Source: Candidatus Pacearchaeota archaeon
GTDB lineage: Archaea > Nanobdellota > Nanobdellia > Pacearchaeales > GW2011-AR1
Assembly (NCBI GenBank): GCA_017609285.1
Contig: JAFCEE010000005.1
Span: 50,629 to 87,075 of the forward strand
Reading direction: 5' to 3'
DNA: 36,447 nt
The notes under the pieces: model-generated
The model's input: the letters and a program-made list of their open reading frames with translations, nothing else
The model's database searches: none
What the model was told of the DNA's origin: nothing
In this document: one piece after another, positions 33,130 through 36,447 of the stretch
Layout: the number at the start of each line of letters is the position of its first letter
How positions within the stretch are numbered: position 1 is the first letter of the stretch
Position numbers and translations under genes: made by a program

Positions 33130-35395
33130 CTTTTTTTAAATTATTACTTTTACATTCCGGATTAAAGCAAAATTCCCAGGGTCTTCTTCCCTTTCTAATC
33201 GCCAGAAGTTTTGGAAATCCACATTCCTCGCACTTTTTGTTAGCTGGTTTTATAAGAGAGTTAGGTGGCAGACTATATGTGATTTTACATTTTGGGTATG
33301 CAGAACAAGCGACAAAATATCTTTTTGCTTTTTTATTATACAAGATACGGAGAGAACCTTTTTTACAAACAGGGCACTTGCCTATAATTTTTTCTTCTCT
33401 TTCCTGTTTGTAGTTTTCTTCGATTGCTTTTACCAACTCTTTGCCTATTTTTTCTTCATTTTTTCTAAAATCTTTAGAAATTTTTTCTATTGTAGATTTG
33501 GCTTCTTTTAATGTTTTATCTTGTAAATTAAGAATGTTTCTTTTAGCTTCTCTTATGCTTTCCATTTCTTTTTCGAAATGCCTAGTTAATTTTTCTTCTA
33601 TGATTATTGGAGAGTATTTAGAGAGGGTTGAGATAAGACTAATCCCAAGAGGAATGGCATGAATTGGTTCCTCTTTTATGTAATTTCTATTGTAGAGAGT
33701 TTCTATTATTGCTGCACGGGTAGCTTTTGTACCTAAATTTCTTTTTTCTAGCTCTGTTATAATTGACGCAGGAGTATATCTTTTAGGAGGCTGTGTTAAT
33801 TTTTCTTCTATTTTTATCTTTTCTATTTGTTTCTTGCCAAACATATCACCAATTCCTTGCTCCCTGATAACAGCAGGATAAACATTAAGGAAGCCTTTAT
33901 TTTTTATTTCTAAACCTTTTGCAAGAAATTTTAGTTTATCTTTCTCTGTTATGAAAATAATTTTTTTGTCTTCTATTTCGGCATCAGAACAAAAACAACT
34001 TATGAATCTCTTAACAATTAAATTATAGATTTTCCCTTCTTCATTACTCATAGCTCCAGACTCTCCAGTTGGATAAATAGACGGATGAGCAGGGTCTGTT
34101 TTTTTCCCTTCAACTGGTTTTTTCCTCTCCACAAATTTAACTTCTTTAAACTTGTTTGATAATTTTTTTAATATACTATGGGGGTTTATGCTTAGAGGGA
34201 TTTTTTGAGAAGAGGTTCTTGGATAAGAAATTAATCCATTAAGATAGAGATTCTGGGCTATTCTTAAAGTTTGAGAAGGGCTTATTTTGTATAATCTATA
34301 AGCTTCTCTTTGTAGTGAGGTTAGATCAAAAGGTGTCGGGGGCCGAATATAGCGAGATTTTTTTTCTGTTTTTGCTTCCCCTATTTCTCCTCTTAAATTT
34401 TTTAATTTTTCTAATTCCTTTTTTTCTTTTACATCTTTTTCGTATTTAAGCAAGAGTGAGTGGCTTTTTAATTTTATGAAAATCTGCCAATAAGGTTCTG
34501 GCTTGAATTTTTTAATCTCTAATTCTTTTTGAACAATTAAGTTTAAGGCAGGACCCTGAACTCTTCCTATACTTAAAATCTTAAATTTGCCTGCTTTTTT
34601 AATCGCAGACATTAATGCTCTTGACAAATTAATTCCATACATCCAATCAAGAAAATGTCTTGTTTCGCCAGCTATTGCCTGCCCCCAATTTATATTCGCT
34701 TCCAAGTTTTCATATGAATTTTCTAATTCTGATTTTGTTAAAGTAGAGAACTTCATTCTTTTGGCATCTTTTTGTTTTGCTATAAACCTAATAATATTCC
34801 ATCCTATTACTTCTCCTTCAACATCATAATCAGTGGCTACTATAAATTCAGAAGCATTTTTTACTAATTTTTTGAGCAAGACAAGATATTTTTTTGTCCA
34901 TTTGTTTCCTTTTTTAAAAGAAGGAACCCATTTTATATTAAATACTGGCCAGCCTTTTTCTTCTGAAGTTAAAGTAAAAAGATGGCCAACCGCAGCTGCA
35001 ACAATTATCCTCTTCCCTTCCCTTTCTAATACATAATAAGAAACCCCTTTTTCAGATAATTTTTTGTGAGCTCCAAGAGAAGAAGCTATTTTCAAGGCAG
35101 CTTGTGGCTTTTCAGTTATTATTAAAGTATAGTTTTCCTGCTTTCCTTTTTTCCCAGCATTTTCATCAACCCACTCGCCAGATTTTTCAACTAGCTCTTC
35201 TTCAAATTTTCTTGTTTTAAGTTTTATTTTTCCTATTTTCCCCTTTTTTTTCTTACCAACTTTTTCTATTTTAACTAAACTTTCCTCACTAATTTGCTTT
35301 ACTGGGATTTCTATTGCTTTTTTCAAATCCTCCTCATTCAAAGGAACGTACTCGTTCTGTTTTTTTCTTTTTGTTGGCATATTATAAATTATCAA
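33116..35395 (-). CDS. topA: Type IA DNA topoisomerase (start possibly MPTKRKKQNE)
   Basis: 759 aa; TOPRIM IITEKPQAALKIASSLG, DYDVEGEVIGWN; SIGRVQGPALNLI; LISYPRTSSQKIP (catalytic Tyr); C-terminal CPVC..C zinc fingers. Confidence 0.95.
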   Translation of the reverse strand: MIIYNMPTKRKKQNEYVPLNEEDLKKAIEIPVKQISEESLVKIEKVGKKKKGKIGKIKLKTRKFEEELVEKSGEWVDENAGKKGKQENYTLIITEKPQAALKIASSLGAHKKLSEKGVSYYVLEREGKRIIVAAAVGHLFTLTSEEKGWPVFNIKWVPSFKKGNKWTKKYLVLLKKLVKNASEFIVATDYDVEGEVIGWNIIRFIAKQKDAKRMKFSTLTKSELENSYENLEANINWGQAIAGETRHFLDWMYGINLSRALMSAIKKAGKFKILSIGRVQGPALNLIVQKELEIKKFKPEPYWQIFIKLKSHSLLLKYEKDVKEKKELEKLKNLRGEIGEAKTEKKSRYIRPPTPFDLTSLQREAYRLYKISPSQTLRIAQNLYLNGLISYPRTSSQKIPLSINPHSILKKLSNKFKEVKFVERKKPVEGKKTDPAHPSIYPTGESGAMSNEEGKIYNLIVKRFISCFCSDAEIEDKKIIFITEKDKLKFLAKGLEIKNKGFLNVYPAVIREQGIGDMFGKKQIEKIKIEEKLTQPPKRYTPASIITELEKRNLGTKATRAAIIETLYNRNYIKEEPIHAIPLGISLISTLSKYSPIIIEEKLTRHFEKEMESIREAKRNILNLQDKTLKEAKSTIEKISKDFRKNEEKIGKELVKAIEENYKQEREEKIIGKCPVCKKGSLRILYNKKAKRYFVACSAYPKCKITYSLPPNSLIKPANKKCEECGFPKLLAIRKGRRPWEFCFNPECKSNNLKKAKQD

Positions 35396-36194
35396 GCGGG
35401 CTTTTTATATTCTTAATTAATTGATTTGATACTTGTAAATAAATTTGTGTTGTTTTGATGTCACTATGTCCTAATAATTTCTGTATGATTTTTAAATCTG
35501 TTCCTTGTTCGAGTAGGTGAGTTGCAAAACTATGCCTCAATGTGTGTGGATGAATATTTTTTCCAATACCTGCTTTTTTTCCTGCATTTTTTACTATTTT
35601 CTGTATAGTTGCAGTTGTCAATTTCCCTTTTCTATTAGATTCAAAAAAATATTTCGAGTTATTTAATTTGTAATAACTTTCTAAATCCTCTTTTATTGAG
35701 TTAGGGATATTCACAAATCTGTCTTTTTTTCCTTTTCCATGTTTAACATGAATCAAGCCTTCAGAAAAATTAAAATCTTCTTTTTTTAAATTTACAATTT
35801 CACTAACTCTTAAACCGCAGCCATAAAGCAATTTTAATATTAATTTGTGTTTAATATTATTTGTAGCATTAATTAGTTTTTTTACTTCTTCAGTTGTCAA
35901 AACTTCTGGGATTGTTTTGTTTCTTTTTGGATGGGGAATTTTTAAATTATGACTTAAAACTTTATTGAAGAAGAATTCTATTGCAGAAATATGGGATGAT
36001 ACTGTCGAAGGATTTTTCCTTTTTATTAAATTTTGAATATAATCTTTTACTGCATCTTTATTTAATCCCAACTCATTATTTTGGGAATATTCTAAAAATT
36101 TTGAAACAGCAAGTAAATAATTCTTAACAGTTTTCACAGAAAAATTTCTTATTTCTAGCTCTCTTTTTAGTTTATTTAATAAATCATCTTGCAT
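35382..36194 (-). CDS. xerA: Tyrosine recombinase XerA
   Basis: 270 aa; YGCGLRVSEIVNLKKEDF, HPHTLRHSFATHLLEQGTDLKIIQKLLGHSDIKTTQIYLQVSNQLIKNIKSPLDNL. Confidence 0.94.
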   Translation of the reverse strand: MQDDLLNKLKRELEIRNFSVKTVKNYLLAVSKFLEYSQNNELGLNKDAVKDYIQNLIKRKNPSTVSSHISAIEFFFNKVLSHNLKIPHPKRNKTIPEVLTTEEVKKLINATNNIKHKLILKLLYGCGLRVSEIVNLKKEDFNFSEGLIHVKHGKGKKDRFVNIPNSIKEDLESYYKLNNSKYFFESNRKGKLTTATIQKIVKNAGKKAGIGKNIHPHTLRHSFATHLLEQGTDLKIIQKLLGHSDIKTTQIYLQVSNQLIKNIKSPLDNL

Positions 36195-36340
36195 TAAACC
36201 ACATATTTTAAATATTTATAAAAGTTATGTTTTCATCTCTCTCACAGGCAAAATCATAACTTTAGTTATGATATGAGGATGTTGCTTGGCTTCGCCCAAA
36301 TTTTAATTTTTCTTTTTTCCCACCCATTTAGGCGCGATTT

Positions 36341-36447
36341 TTACTTAGAATCATTTCCTCGCTCAACAGCTCTTTCACAGATGACTTGTCCAATATATTT
36401 TTCACCTTTGCCTCTCGCCCTTACAGAAATAGCATAATTATGGGCTT
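36341..36447 (-). CDS. C-terminal fragment of an unidentified protein (runs off right edge)
   Basis: Minus strand: ...AHNYAISVRARGKGEKYIGQVICERAVERGNDSK*, open to the edge. Confidence 0.5.
   Translation of the reverse strand, partial: AHNYAISVRARGKGEKYIGQVICERAVERGNDSK

Noticed and set aside
1-36447. CRISPR arrays, IS elements, prophage or toxin-antitoxin modules
   Set aside because: No spaced direct repeats, transposase motifs or phage structural genes seen; XerA looks like the chromosomal housekeeping recombinase.

Overview
The window is a gene-dense, AT-rich archaeal segment. I infer a small DPANN-type genome from the gene content (aIF1A, aIF2-beta, TBP, MCM, ATP-dependent ligase, RadB, XerA, L15e, Rpo11, aRF1, Sec61-beta, NAC), but I ran no phylogeny. 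I see about 45 protein genes and 5 tRNA genes; by my folding, 4 of the tRNAs carry introns. I found no CRISPR array, rRNA, prophage or IS element. The strongest unusual signal is at the left edge. A tRNA-Asn(GUU) gene carries a 36-nt BHB-like intron in its D-loop. A PD-(D/E)XK endonuclease-like ORF reads in frame through the whole 5' exon (5 codons) and the whole intron (12 codons), and its stop codon TAG is the first three bases of the 3' exon. A PP-loop (asparagine-synthase-like) gene starts 4 nt after the tRNA 3' end. The 5' part of the endonuclease gene appears frameshifted at homopolymers, and a short tRNA-like remnant lies upstream of it. Other points of interest are a tRNA-Pro whose BHB-defined anticodon is AGG (A34, very unusual for archaea), a perfect 55-bp tandem duplication between aIF1A and a KH-domain gene, an aRF1 lacking the mini-domain, a tandem pair of related helical proteins beside a MinD-like ATPase, and a stand-alone membrane-anchored S16 (Lon-type) protease starting 9 nt after an intron-containing tRNA-Ile.
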